From NCBI RefSeq assembly GCF_000264905.1, contig NW_006763131.1, positions 3,763,154-3,827,153 on the forward strand: a stretch of 64,000 nt of DNA, read 5' to 3'. Below, piece after piece: positions 1-11,159 of the stretch (positions are counted from its first letter, which is position 1; every line of letters starts with the position of its first letter). The notes below the pieces were generated by a model. That model was given only the letters and a program-made list of their open reading frames with translations, made no database searches and had not been told where the DNA came from. The DNA is from Stereum hirsutum FP-91666 SS1 (taxonomy: Eukaryota > Basidiomycota > Agaricomycetes > Russulales > Stereaceae). The position numbers were made by a program, and so were the translations under genes.

Positions 1-957
1 AAAAGGAAAAAATTGGCAAGACCACGACAGCCCAAGAGTAGTCTGAATCGAGTTTCGCGCCGCCAGTCTCTGACCATGATACATCTCGCCCCGAAGGTAC
101 GAACCATACCACAGTCCGAAACCCGCTAAGCACGAACCGCGAAGTGGACTCAAGGATGCGCCCCTCCATCGTCAAACAATCCACCTCGCCCCATCCCCCC
201 GTAGTCCCCGCTTCTTTCGCCCACCCTCCGCTATCAATCGATCTTATTGACTTCCATGGACGGAGAGCATCTTTCCACCCTCAACCATTAATTGTGCCTT
301 AGCAGGTACGTACGTTGAGGTACATCGAGTGGCCAACCAACGATGCGGGCGCGAATACGTATGGACATGACCGAGGAGACAGGGAAAGAATGAAAAGCGA
401 CGAAAGAGAGGCGCACCCGTTTTTCCCCGCCACGCGTTTTCAACCAAACAGCCGTGGAACGAAGGAAACCGTCCCGCGCAGCTTTTCTCTCCGCTCGCCA
501 GACTTCAACCCAACCAGGAAGAACTTTAGACGGCATCTTAGGAAGCTACGCGGCTGTGGGGATCGCTGGTACGCCGCTCAGCTCGTTAGAACTGGATCCT
601 GCTAGGATCGATTCCAGGGGGAAGACGAGTTATCGTCTTTTTTTTAATAAGCTCAGACCTTAGCCCGCTCACGAAGATGGATGTGCGATGACATCCCGTG
701 TGGTGTGAGCCTCGCGGCTTTCGAGCTGTCGTGGTGGTGAAGAAGACGAGATGATGTCGAAATCGTGGTTTTTGAGCCCGCAATGTTGAAACTCCGACCA
801 TGGTGTGGCACAGCGTAACGCCACACCTAGCTCTGATGAGTGACCATAAAGGAACTTAGATAGTCGGGCTCTGCAGACGTAATGCTACTATGATATCTCT
901 CAGTCGGTTTTATAGCACAGGATGCCGAACCTAATAATCAAACCAGGAGATCCTGCG
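1..957. other. no gene recognised at left edge
   Basis: Short open frames occur on both strands, but none carries a recognisable domain or a convincing intron pattern. A perfect 8-bp inverted repeat (GGTGTGGC at 802-809, GCCACACC at 820-827, 10-nt spacer) is the only structured element seen. The stretch probably holds downstream sequence of the exonuclease gene that ends at 958, plus flank of a gene outside the window. Confidence 0.4.
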
Positions 958-2040
958 TCACTTCACTCGACGCCCGTCTTTTTCTGTTGCCTTGCCTTTT
1001 CCCGCCGCTGCACCTACTGCGCCTTCTCTGGCCGATGTCGAGGTATGCTCTCGTGGGGGCGGAGGGGGTCCCGGGTCGTATTGTGCGTCAAAAGGAAACC
1101 AAGGTCTTCCGGAAGGATCGCCCCTAACACGCATAGTCCCCTCAGCCGCATCAAACGTAAAGCATTCCGTATCTGGAATGGGATCCATGACGTTCAGCCG
1201 GTTGACGAGCCTGTAATATATGGCAAGTGCGGATATGGCGTCGTTGGCGGCATCTACGCGGAGAACAAATAACATATGAATTGATTCGGAAAGACATCAC
1301 GGAACATATGCACTTACATTCCAGTTGCAGCGAGGAGAGCGCGCGGGACCAGTCACTGCGCTGAACGCGACCCTTGGGTAGGCGACGGTCGAGATACATC
1401 TCTGTCAAACGTGCGAGACCTATGGGATTGCGATAGGGTCCTTTCCATTGCGGATCGCACGAGCGTGCGAGAGGCGATAGATCAACACAAGCATTGATAG
1501 ACACTCCGTAGTCCTTCCAAAGCTTCTTGCAGTCGCCTGAATTCAATCATTATCTGAACGACATTCATACAAGAAATTACACACAATGTACACACCTTGT
1601 ATACCGACACCGGCTTTGAAGACATGCGGCGACGCAAGAAAATCAAGCAGGGTTTGAGGAAAGGCTGAATGATCGTCGAGTGCATTGACATGAAAGGTAT
1701 TAGTTGGAGCAAGTTGGAGCAGGACAAAGGATGCTCAAGGATATGCAGCGAGTGACAATTAGTTACCTGACATGGCACTAATTTGGACGATTAATATACT
1801 CTCTTCCGACCCAATCTGCACCACCGCGACCGGGTTCTCAGGCAATCCTTTGCTGAAATTTGGTTTCCATTCCATGTCAAAGCCGACGACAGAGTGCGGA
1901 TAGCGAGTCCAGAGGCGTTGCACTTCGGCATTGGCGGTCTTGACGGAGGTAATGTAGACGACCTTTGCCTGAGGAAAGAAAGAGGACCACTTGAATAGAG
2001 GGAGATCTGGATTAGATTTTTTGTTTTCACGAGCTTCCAT
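958..2040 (-). CDS. WRN/RNase D-type 3'-5' exonuclease domain protein
   Basis: Predicted DEDDy-family 3'-5' exonuclease that would remove nucleotides from DNA or RNA 3' ends. Four exons join in frame: 2040-1767, 1664-1596, 1536-1318 and 1253-958, giving about 285 residues. The catalytic set is visible. Motif I is VVGFDMEWKP (D and E), motif II lies around FKAGVGIQGDCKKL, and motif III is YAANDA, whose Tyr is created across the last intron. There is no helicase part, so it is a stand-alone exonuclease domain like plant WEX or fungal WRN-exo proteins. The C-terminal 50 residues are low-complexity and Pro/Gly/Lys-rich. The start is the first ATG in the exon-1 frame; a longer open frame upstream begins with a non-ATG codon. 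Nucleic-acid substrate and pathway cannot be told from sequence. Confidence 0.85.
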
Positions 2041-2142
2041 GAGATTGAGTATGCTGCAGTACAATCTAGAGGCAGGTTTCAAGTACTGTCGTACTGCAAG
2101 TGCAATGGTGAGGGCCGCGGTAAAGTTGCCTGATTGGTGTTT

Positions 2143-2151
2143 GTGTGGCGC
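2143..2151. promoter_or_regulatory. GTGTGGCGC word upstream of exonuclease gene
   Basis: This is the reverse complement of GCGCCACAC, about 105 bp upstream of the exonuclease ATG. The same core occurs upstream of several other genes in the window. A CCAAT-box-like ATTGG lies about 10 bp away. Function is inferred from recurrence only. Confidence 0.3.
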
Positions 2152-2477
2152 TCGTTGCGGCTCGTGTCACACCCTAATTTTGGTCGGCGATTGGAATGAC
2201 GGTGGCGCGCAATGGCACCAACCAGATTCAAAAATAGGTCGACTCCATCAAGGCTTCGCTCTTACTTCATCGAGCACTCGGGGTTCCCGGTTGCTTTAAA
2301 TATGTGTACCCGTAACAGTCGTGATGAATAGTAAGTACGCTCGAGGTGTACTTGAGCTCGCTCGTTGTGAAGAGGTAGACTTTCCGACTGTTGTGGCGGA
2401 AGATATTGGGGCAAGCGAACAGCCATGCGATAAAAATGCAGTGCATGTAGGTCCGGAAACATCAGAGTAGAAATCCA

Positions 2478-2960
2478 GTGTGTATACTGCTTATGAAGAC
2501 CAGATTCGAGCCATGCCATAGACACGTCCAATATACCCACCGACGAGTTGGGTGGAGCGGCGGAAGGGGAGAAGTCGAGATCTGTCTCAGCGCATCCCGT
2601 GCACCTGTCCGTCACGGACTCACGGTGATATCGACAGATCTGAGGTCTGCCCTCCTCTACGATAGAATAGAACATTAGTGTACTTGAATGCCTCGAGAAA
2701 CATGTACATGTGCCAATGATCGATCATCCTCTTGTTGCAGACAAGGTTGTTGTCTTGCGTTCTGCCATCATAGCCGCTGAAAAACTTGAAATAATGTGAG
2801 CATGGTGAGCTCACACACTATCGCAAACAGAGATGTTTGTAAACTTTCTCAACACTTACTGGCAGCTGTTGGATAGAAGACACCACACGGTGATGCTATA
2901 GTCTTGAGTATCGGTGGAGACTCGAAAGCATACAGCAATAATCACAGAATCTGGTGCAAC
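2478..2960 (-). pseudogene. broken copy of the neighbouring secreted DPBB gene
   Basis: The segment matches the last exons and introns of the intact DPBB gene at 4003-5008, in the same order and orientation. The TDRCTGCAxTDLDFSPSA block is near 2540-2610, the SGYDG...NNxVCNK block near 2740-2780, and the sequence matching the exon for TNTDTDYIAAVSYLLF near 2865-2935. An 8-bp duplication next to the TDRCTGC codons (ccgtcacggactcacggtg, against ccgtcacggtg in the intact gene) breaks the frame. A further small deletion after FSPSA shifts it again. No Ser-rich N-terminus or signal peptide is found upstream. It is best read as a decayed tandem duplicate; expression as a truncated RNA is possible but it should not give a DPBB protein. 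Confidence 0.75.
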
Positions 2961-4002
2961 GAATTCCGGTCTATACACACTCTAGAATGAGAAAAAAAAT
3001 GCCAGTACCCCAGGACAACAGAGAGAAACAGCATGGATAGCTTGTAGCATGTGCAAGTTTGAACATCTCCAGGGTGGCGGAGACGGCGAGATGGCCGAGA
3101 GCCTAGCATCAAGAGCAGAAAGCCAAGGTATATAGTTGATGTTTAGAAGTTGGTCGCCCTGTGCTTCTTTGTGGTGAGCTTTGGGTTTGCTTTTGTGCCA
3201 TGGAATTTGGTGATGAAAGAGAGAAAGGCGGGTGCGTCTATGGGAGGAGGCAATCCATCCGACCTCACCATCAACAACCAGATATTCAAGGTTTGGCCGG
3301 CACTTGCCCTATCGGCTGTAGTCGGGAAACCGAATACGCCTGGTGCCAGGTGCGCCACACAAGCGCTACAGTAGGGCGCACCAAGTAAGACCAAGTGCTG
3401 TGAACAGGTGGCCAAAGTCTTTGGCGTGGCAGAGGTTAGACTGTGTATCTGAACCATCAATATTCCAAGGCTTTTGGAGGTTTTAGGAGCCATGAAATTT
3501 TGCTGTAAGGTCTTTGTGTCGAGAAGACCTACGGTGGCGCCAACCGCGACCATGGCTCGCACATTGTCGTGGCCATACAACACCGCTCTTACAAACTGTA
3601 ATGCTTGCGCCCTTTGACCTTTGTGATGGAATGTCTTGTTTCGAAGCCGCGATGTCGGGTATCAACTCGTCCCCTTCAGGTTTGAGCTCGCGAAACCATG
3701 GCAAGACTTCTACAACATCAACTTTGATTATTTACGCCCAATAAAAAGCAATCGACAACCCAAAGAGAGGAGAAACCACACGACCAGCCTGATCAAGCCC
3801 GGACCAGGGCGCATGTGAATGTAAGAAAAAGGGCCACGCTGGATGGAATGTGAAAACGAAAGTATTCTGCTCCTCCTGGCTCGTCCTGGACGGCAACTCG
3901 CAAGCGAAGGGTCAAGTGACGAAAACGCCCACCGGGCGTCGAGGTGCAGAAGGATTAAGGTAAAAGATAAAAAGGGTGGAAAGGAAGTAAGGGGTATGGT
4001 GA
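2961..4002. other. spacer between DPBB copy and DPBB gene
   Basis: Contains open frames up to 146 codons on the minus strand (3143-3583) and others on the plus strand. None has a recognised motif, a secretion signal, or a consistent set of splice sites. I see no supported gene. The 3' untranslated region of the DPBB gene presumably occupies the right part. Confidence 0.35.
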
Positions 4003-5008
4003 TTATGATGCCCAGACCCAGGTCATGCCAGAGATACGACCAACGGACTCGTCGGCGAGTTGGTCGAACGCGGAAGGGGAGAAGTCGAGATCGGTTAACG
4101 CGCATCCCGTGCACCTGTCCGTCACGGTGATATCGACGGACTTGCCTTGATCTAAGATAGAGTAGAACATCAGTGCGTGTGCTTGATTGTGATGGGGAAA
4201 CACGTACATGTGGCGGTGATCTTCTTGTTGCAGACAGGGTTGTTGTTCGGGTTGGTGCCATCATAACCACTGTATAAATGAAAGAGTGAGCATTGTGGGC
4301 TCGCACACTATTGCAAATATCACAGGATGGTTGCAAGCGTTCTCGAAACTCACGGGTAGCTGTCGAACAGGAGGTACGACACGGCGGCGATATAATCGGT
4401 ATCGGTGTTGGTAATTCCACTGTAAAATCGAAATTCTGTTAGCTGCAGCTCATGCATACATACAGGAGAAAGAGTATTCACCAGCTGCCCAAACCCGTGG
4501 CGTAGTAAGTTCCTAGAGACGCAGCGTCAGCCAGGACCACCGTCAGAGAGCAAAGCGACACACCTTGTCCGCTTTGGGTGCCTGTAAGGTAACTTTCGGA
4601 GGAATCCGAGGAAGAAGAGGTAGCGGCAGCAGCGGTCGATGACGTCGTGGTAACAGCCTGTTCAGTCGTCGTAGGTGTCGAAGAAGTAGTAGGGGCGGCC
4701 TCGGAAGTCCACGAGGTCGTGGTAGGGGCGGCCTCCCACGTCGAAGAGGAGGTAGTCTCAGGCACCCAGGTCGAGCTCGAGCTCCATACGGAACTGGAAG
4801 TGGTCGCGATATTGGCTGCTGCGGACACAGATACAGAGACGTCTACAGATGAGGAGGAGGCCGCGGCGGCAGAGGACGAGGACGACGACGACGAGGGGGC
4901 ACGGCAGCGCTTGGCGTGGAGGTGACGTGCGATGTGCGGGCTGGAGACGGCTACGGCCGAGGAAGAGGAGAGGAAGAGCGAGACGAGTGCGGCAGTGATG
5001 AACTTCAT
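4003..5008 (-). CDS. secreted Ser/Thr-rich protein with C-terminal RlpA-like DPBB domain
   Basis: Extracellular protein of the fungal expansin/barwin-like double-psi beta-barrel group, to which the Agaricus 'riboflavin aldehyde-forming enzyme' sequences also belong. Residues 1-20 are a clear signal peptide (MKFITAALVSLFLSSSSAVA). A low-complexity Ser/Thr/Ala stretch of about 120 residues follows and is likely O-glycosylated. The C-terminal domain of about 100 residues opens with TYYATGLGSCG. It contains SYLLFDSYPGYDG, NNPVCNKKITATY and VTDRCTGCALTDLDFSPSAF, and closes with GRISGMTWVW. Five exons fit: exon 1 is 5008-4564, followed by four short ones with consensus GT/AG ends. A TATA-like TTAAATAG lies about 90 bp upstream of the ATG (near 5100). 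No catalytic role is established for the family; cell-wall binding is the usual guess. A broken duplicate lies 1 kb downstream. Confidence 0.85.
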
Positions 5009-5686
5009 GACTGTGAAGGGTGATTTGATTTCGGTGAGGAGGATGGGGATGGGGGTGAGTGAAAGCGAGGTGATGTGGGGGGGCGAGGAGATTATCTATT
5101 TAACGAGTGAAGGCGAGACGCGCTGTCCGAGAGTCGAGGAAAGACAGAAACAGGGTCTTTTTTACGAAACAAGGAGGGTAAGCACAAAGGAAAGTATGGA
5201 GCGTGCAAGCAGGGAGGAGGAGGCGAGGAGCAAGTGAGGGATGCAGGCACCCAGCTTTTATGTGCGCGCTTTGACTTGGCTTTGACAGTCCGCAGTGACG
5301 GGATCAGCACCCACACACGTGGCGCGCCTATTTTTGGCATCCGTTGCCTTTCGCTCCCCGCAAATTGCTCGCAGAAAATTTGTCTTCGCGCAGCGGACGC
5401 CCCTGCCCAGTGGGAAATTTTGAGCAGGAAATAGAGCAGGAAATCAATATGGATATGTTCGAAAGAGGAAATACCGGCGCAGCTCGAGCTTTCCCATCGC
5501 TAGGTAACAGGGAGGCTATGAGCTTTTGGATTCCGGGGAGCCTATGCAGAGGCAACAGCGCACGAACGCCTGTTGCGATATGATTCCCGTAAAAGCTCTG
5601 GATGCAACGACTGAGAATAGTACATCCGGCGCTCACGGAGTAGCCAAAATACACTGAAACACACATACAAAAAAATTCATACCCGA
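5009..5686. other. promoter of DPBB gene and 3' flank of eIF3h
   Basis: No gene seen. The left half is G/A-rich leader and promoter sequence for the DPBB gene, with the TATA-like box near 5100. The right half should hold the 3' untranslated region of the eIF3h gene, which ends at 5687. Confidence 0.4.
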
Positions 5687-7349
5687 TCAAGCACTCGAGC
5701 CCCCCTTCGCCGCGTACATCTTCACCAAATTCGCGCTCGCTGTCCCCTCCAGCGTCTTTGCGTACGCATCCATCTGTCCCAACAATAGCGTGCTCTCCAA
5801 CCGGCTCGGCTCCGGCGGAATCTTGAACATCCTGCTCACATCGTCCTCAGGCAGTGGCACCAGCCCCTGCGCCACCCTCTGCGCGTTCTCCTCCCTCCTC
5901 TTCGCCATGAACTGCTCCGCCCGAGCTTTTTCGCGTCCGATCTGGCGCGAGAGATACGCCAGGTTGTTTTCCTCCGTCTTGAACGCGTCCATCGATTCGA
6001 TCACGAGCTCCAGGTTTTTCGACGTGTTGCCCGTACCGAGGTCGAGTGTCGAGAACGTAGGCGGCAGGGCGGCGGTGGACGTTCCCAGTGGGCTGGAGGC
6101 GGACGAGGCGCGGTGAGGGGTGCTGAGCGTCCCAAGGAATGCACTCAGCAACGGGTTCGTCCGGACCGTGAGTGGGATTTCCTCGAGGATGGATGAGAAG
6201 GTAAGTTGGTGGTTGATCAACCTGAGGGGTATCATGTGTTAATCACCGTGGCCAAACTCAAAATGTAAAGAGACTGAAATGAATGAACTTACGACTGGCT
6301 GCTAAAGTTCCGCCTCTTGTACGCATCCAAGAACGCCTTTGACAGTCGGAACGCACGGAACGCAGCGTTGCCCCGTGCAGTCTGAGAGACATCTAACGTG
6401 AGAACACAAGAGAGATTAATCAACGCATGTCAGTGAGAGATACTACAGGACGATGTCCCTGAGGTTTCAGCAAGAAATAATCACCGTGAACGAGAACGAC
6501 ACCTCCATGCCTGAGCTTGTCTTGATGAATCGCTTGCGTATCGATCAAGGCCTGTTTGAAAAAGGCCCCCATCGTCGTGGACTGGTAGAAGCCCACAACG
6601 CTATCGTTCGCTCCCACCTCCTTCAGCGAGCGCAGCATAGACGTCTGGTATCGGCCTGTCCAACAAACCCGCAATCGTACCCAACCAGCACCCAAACCAC
6701 GTCCAAACACATAGAACCATCAATCGTCAGTATGATGAAGAAAACGATGACTGAAGAGAGCTTTCAGAAGACGCACCGACGCTTTTCGCAAGCTTTTCAT
6801 CGTCGTCGCTTGCAGTATGATGCGGCAGCGCGAACGAGTTCGAAATCTCGAGGACACCGTCAAGGTCTAAACCGAGCAAGAGTCCGTGCACGATCGACGA
6901 ATGCGAGTCCGATGCGTGCTTGATGATTTTTGAGACGACCTAGAGCGTGATCATATGAGTATTGAAACGATACATGTTGCGTTCGTCCGAGAAGGAAGGA
7001 CGAAGGAGGGTAAGGGTTCCAGTGTGTGAAGACAGAAGATAGCCGACGATGCCCTCTAATACGAGGACCCAGAAGTACCGGTAATACAATATTCGATGCA
7101 GCGAGGGCAGGCAAAATGAGATGATAGCCCATGATAGACCAGAGTCCTCATGACCCTACGAGTCAAAGATAAAAACATTAAACGTACCATTCCATCCAGC
7201 TGCACGCTACCCAACGGAATATCCCCCTCCAAATCGATCACCTTACTCATCGAGGCCGGGATGGCTTCATGCGAGGGTTGGGCTGGTGTGAGCGCCGCAG
7301 AGGGCGCAGGGAGCGATGCCGCGAGTGCGGCTGCCATTGAGGTCGCCAT
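5687..7349 (-). CDS. EIF3H: translation initiation factor eIF3 subunit h
   Basis: Subunit h of eIF3, which binds the 40S ribosome and helps mRNA recruitment in the cytoplasm. The first exon encodes an Ala-rich leader and then the start of the MPN domain (VIDLEGDIPLGSVQLDGM). After the intron come IIKHASDSHSSIVHGLLLGL and later GRYQTSMLRSLKEVGANDSV, then VVGFYQSTTMGAFFKQALID, which is diagnostic for the h subunit. The metal-binding JAMM histidines are absent, as expected for this non-catalytic MPN protein. The last large exon (to 5687) encodes the helical C-terminus with NNLAYLSRQIGREKARAEQF. At least five introns are needed. The ATG at 7349 is the first in frame. Two ACGCCAC/GCGCCAC words lie about 185-205 bp upstream. 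Confidence 0.9.
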
Positions 7350-8014
7350 TTTTGTTGACTTTTTGTGTTCGGTGGGATGTGTTGTGGAAGATGTGAAGTG
7401 GGTAGTGTGAGAGGGGAATGGAGAGTGAGATCTTGAGAGGGGAGAGCAAGTATGAGGAGGAGCTCAGGATGCAAAGGAATTGATGAGGGCCCGAAAAGAT
7501 TGGTGGCCACGAAATTGAATATCCCGGAACCGACACGCCACGCGCTGCGCCACACTGTCACAGGACAGAAACTCCGTCAAGATGATGGACAATTTTGCTT
7601 AATGCTCGAGTAACTTACCACTAGTCCTGTTTGGCGAAATGCTTCGATATATACTGGAAAGTGAGCTCCAGCCATGGGTTGTAATAACCTAGGCACCATT
7701 GGGGCTCAGGCTCGGGATTCAAACTCACATGCTACAAGGACTGACAATAAACAAAAAAAGCCCAACTAATTCCGTCTGACTTGAATTGCGAGAAGAATAC
7801 GTCAAGGCTACAGACTACTAATACTACGTATGATACGAACAACGATGATGACAAGGAGAGTATGCATAGGGGGAGAAAATGTGAAGAAAGAGAGACGTCC
7901 GCGGAGCAACCGTATGTATTGCTGCTACCGTTAAATAGATCGAGACGAGACGACGAACGGCTGTAACTCAGGGGTCGAGACTGCGATTTGATGAATGAAT
8001 GTGGAAGGTCAAGA
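7350..8014. other. eIF3h promoter and 3' flank of the zinc transporter
   Basis: No gene recognised. The sequence from 7350 to about 7560 is the eIF3h leader and promoter. The rest is A/T-richer flank with short open frames that lack motifs. Confidence 0.4.
7531..7555. promoter_or_regulatory. paired ACGCCAC / GCGCCAC words upstream of eIF3h
   Basis: Two copies, CACGCCACG and GCGCCACAC, lie 14 bp apart about 190 bp upstream of the eIF3h ATG. The same core recurs upstream of other genes in the window, so a shared factor-binding site is inferred, not shown. Confidence 0.3.
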
Positions 8015-10073
8015 TCACGGCTCTCCTGGCGTGACCGTGCCGCTCAGAGGTGCTACGCAATAGCGAATAAGAGTAGTCAGTTAGTCGTTGTATGGCGTGT
8101 GCATGTAAGAAAGAGGTTGAACTTACGACAACATGCATTTCCTGGGTCGCAAGCCTGGTCTGGCGGGCAAGAGATCAGACAGGCAGTATCATTTGACGTC
8201 TAGACGCAGACAAGGTCGCATCAGCACGCCTATACTCACAAAACATAAACGTAAACGAAACTTACCTTCAAAAACTCCTCCGGTACGGCCCCACTGCTTG
8301 GATGATACTCCGGCTGGATGGTGCTGGAATGTATCCCATGTATATGCAAGGTCCTCCTGATTTCGACCGCCACGGGCATGAAGTCGTGGTTCCTCGATGC
8401 CATTACGTGCACAGAGGCAATGACCTTTGCCTCTGAGAGCTGCCAGATATGGAGCTCGTGAACTCCGAGGACGCCGTCGACTTTGAGGATCGCGGTGCGG
8501 ACTTCTTCGAAGGAGACATCCGGAGGAACGCCTTGGAGCAGGATGAAGGATGCGCTGCGCACTGTGAGACAGGAGTGAGGAATGAGGTTCTCTGCTGACT
8601 TGTTAGAAGTAAACGAACGTACCCAAAGGCAAAGCAGACTGGAAGATGATGACCGTGATGACGAGACTGATCAACGGATCGCAGTAGAACTTAAAGGACC
8701 ACTCCGTGAGCCAGATAATCAATCCCGTCGCGATGACTCCGACGTTCCCCAACGCATCGCCCAAGACATGAAGCAACAGTGCCTTCATGTTCATTGAGCC
8801 GCCATGCGAGTGGCCTCCATGCGAATGCGAATGTCCGTGGTCATGTTCATCAGACTCCCATGATTGGGATTCATCGGCAGGAAGATCAGCGGTTGGACGG
8901 ATGAGTGGCGTTCTCTCGTTTACAGGTGTTGTCGAACGAGAGTGACGCTCTTCCTCTTCGTCATTGACGATGGTCTGTTGACTCGAATTGACAGCTTCTC
9001 CATTCAGGCTATCTATCGAATGACGTGCTCTCGACACGCTCGAACGTGTTCGGCGATGCTCGGGAGCGGGAGAGCTTGCTCGGACCATATCATCGGCTCT
9101 TTGAACGAGAGAAGCGCGAGTAGCGGCAGGGTGACCGTACAAAGAACTGTACGAGTCGGAACGCTCCCGATGACGGGGAATTTCGGAGGCATGAGAGCGG
9201 ATTGGTGTCATTGGTGGGCGACCGTCTGTGGGCAGGTTATGGGAATGACCGTTCCCGTCGGGGGTTGGCGCGATGCTAGGTGTTTTGCTTGCCGTAGAAG
9301 ATTGGTCGTGTGAGTGGCCCCCATGAGAGTGGCCGTGTTCTGATGCGTGCATGACGGGTATGTCAAAATAGTATATTAGTGTGCGTGTCGAGAAAGATGG
9401 GGATGCTGACAGACCATGGAATAAGAATAAGCCGACGATGTTGGAAGCGAGACCGAGGGATCCGACAATGACGACAAGTTTGGGGTTGGATACCTCTGTT
9501 CGGACGGCGTAAGTTACTAGATGTTAGGGATATAGAGGGTAGCAATAGTGACCTGGTGTTGAGAAGAAACGCTGGAGCGCGTCAAGTGTAATGGAGAAAC
9601 AGAGGGCGAGAAGGAAGACGCCGTTGACGAGCGCAGCCAGGATTTCAGCTCGGTGCCACCCATATGAATATTGCGTATCCGGGGTGGATTGAGCAGTAAG
9701 CTAGACAAAGAGGAGTGTCAGGAATGTTTCGTGGACGGTTCTCGAAGTAATAGGGTGTGAACTGGACCTTAATAGCGTAGAGCGCGATCACGAGACTGAC
9801 GACATCACTGCAAGTACAATGGCCCCGCCGTTAGTGACACGAACAAAGTCTCTGAAGAGTGAAGAGAAGCGCACTTCAGCATATGGAAACTGTCTGCGAC
9901 GAGCGCAAGGGAGCCGACTGCATAGCCTGAAGCGGGAGAAAAAGTGTGTAAGCTGGAGGGATAGACAGAAATAAGTGGTACTGACCGACAAAGAGCTCAA
10001 CGAAGAAGAAGCAAACATCAATCACAAGCAGCAAGGAGATGCGGGCTGTGCGAGACATGCCCAATGAGACCAT
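8015..10073 (-). CDS. ZRC1: zinc/cadmium cation diffusion facilitator (ZRC1/COT1-like)
   Basis: CDF-family proton antiporter expected to move Zn2+ from cytosol into the vacuole. The N-terminus starts MVSLGMSRTARISLLLVIDV inside TM1, followed by GYAVGSLALVADSFHMLK, whose D and H belong to the conserved TM2 metal site. The next exons give TM3-TM4 (YSYGWHRAEILAALVNGVFL). A long His-rich cytosolic loop follows (HGHSHGGHSHDQ, later HDHGHSHSHGGHSHGG) with Ser/Pro-rich disorder between. TM5 begins LLLHVLGDALGNVGVI, with the second H...D metal pair. The C-terminal regulatory domain includes VLGVHELHIWQLSE, and the tail is Cys-containing (ISCPPDQACDPGNACC). About eight introns. Start ATG at 10071-10073; the last exon ends at the TGA at 8015-8017. 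Zinc over cadmium or cobalt is inferred from the subgroup. Confidence 0.9.
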
Positions 10074-11159
10074 CGCGAGCTGCAAGCGTCGCGGGAGAAG
10101 GAAGAGATGATGAAAGGACAGAGAAGTGAAGGTTGCTTCAAGCTTTGAGCTTTGCAGAAAGTCAATTGATGACAGATCATATGGTGTGATCAATCTTATC
10201 ATTATCTGATAACGCCGCCTGACGCCACGCCACATCTGCGCCACAATCTCCCCACTTTCATCCTTCTTTTCCCCATCCCCCATCCCCCTCACACCACCCC
10301 ACAAACACGCATCGGGTACATTTCTTACCACGCACTTCCTCATCATCAAGACCTCCGCAGTGACCACAGTATCCTCTGATGTTGTCGAATCACGCCCTAC
10401 TACCTTCTTCCCGTTCATGGAGCTGCCCAGGCCTTCCGCGACCGTAAAGAACAGCAAAGAATCCATCTGTTTCGTTGGGGCAATTGTCAAGAAACGACCA
10501 CCCTGACGCCGAATACATACGCGGCCTAATGCCTCTCCGGCTTTCCCTGCGGCCGATCTGTCGATACTTCGCATTATAAATGTCCAACGGGCCTCCTGCA
10601 CCCTGTCAAATATGCCCAGGTATGCGAGACTGTCATCCAATGGGATTTAGCAGGCTTACTGGGGGCACCGGTCCTCTTCATGTCCGTGTAATTATAAGTA
10701 CACGTAACACCAGATACTCGACCTGACGTCGAAACACTGTAAGTAACTAGTTATTCGGCTTGAACATCGTATGTTGTCAGATATGGAGTTGTTGAGCTTG
10801 GGGATCCCGGTGGTGGTATATAGAGTACATGTGAGGCTAGGGTTCTGGTCCGAAGAGTGGTACCGATGCTCGCTTCCGTACATACCCTTTCGTATACAAA
10901 ATTCTGTTCGTACACCATCCGCGCAACGGAAAGTGACCAACATACGGTTTGGAACATCAGGACACGTGGAGAGGCTAGCACCTGGGGAATCATGATCCTC
11001 CAGGAAGACGTGTTCCACGACAACCACTCGAAGGAGATTCTCTGCACCGTTTCATGTATCAACACTTCAGAGTGAATCGTACATCGAGTTTACAAACCAC
11101 CATCGAGTTTTCCCAGATCCAAAGGAGGACCGTCTCGTACAAAGTATCCCCATCGGCCC
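10074..11159. other. promoter of zinc transporter; no other gene seen
   Basis: A long minus-strand open frame runs through 9876-10640 into the transporter's first exon, but its upstream part has no motif and no good ATG context. Open frames at 10692-11065 overlap on both strands and are equally featureless. The region close to 10221 carries several GCCAC words. Confidence 0.4.
10221..10244. promoter_or_regulatory. ACGCCACGCCAC / GCGCCAC cluster upstream of the zinc transporter
   Basis: Three GCCAC cores within 24 bp, about 150 bp upstream of the transporter ATG, in the same orientation as one another. They resemble the words upstream of eIF3h and eIF4E. Regulatory meaning is inferred. Confidence 0.35.

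Noticed and set aside
560..625. tRNA-like words (GCTCAG...GTTAGAAC and GATCGATTCC)
   Set aside because: The D-arm-like and T-arm-like words are only about 12 nt apart, so there is no room for an anticodon arm, and no acceptor stem pairs.
3143..3704. Minus-strand open frames of 146 and 73 codons as a gene
   Set aside because: No motif, frames differ without a consistent splice pair, and composition is not distinct from the antisense frames.
10074..10640. Long minus-strand open frame upstream of the zinc transporter
   Set aside because: It merely runs into the transporter's first exon; no conserved segment upstream and the TM1 start is already complete.
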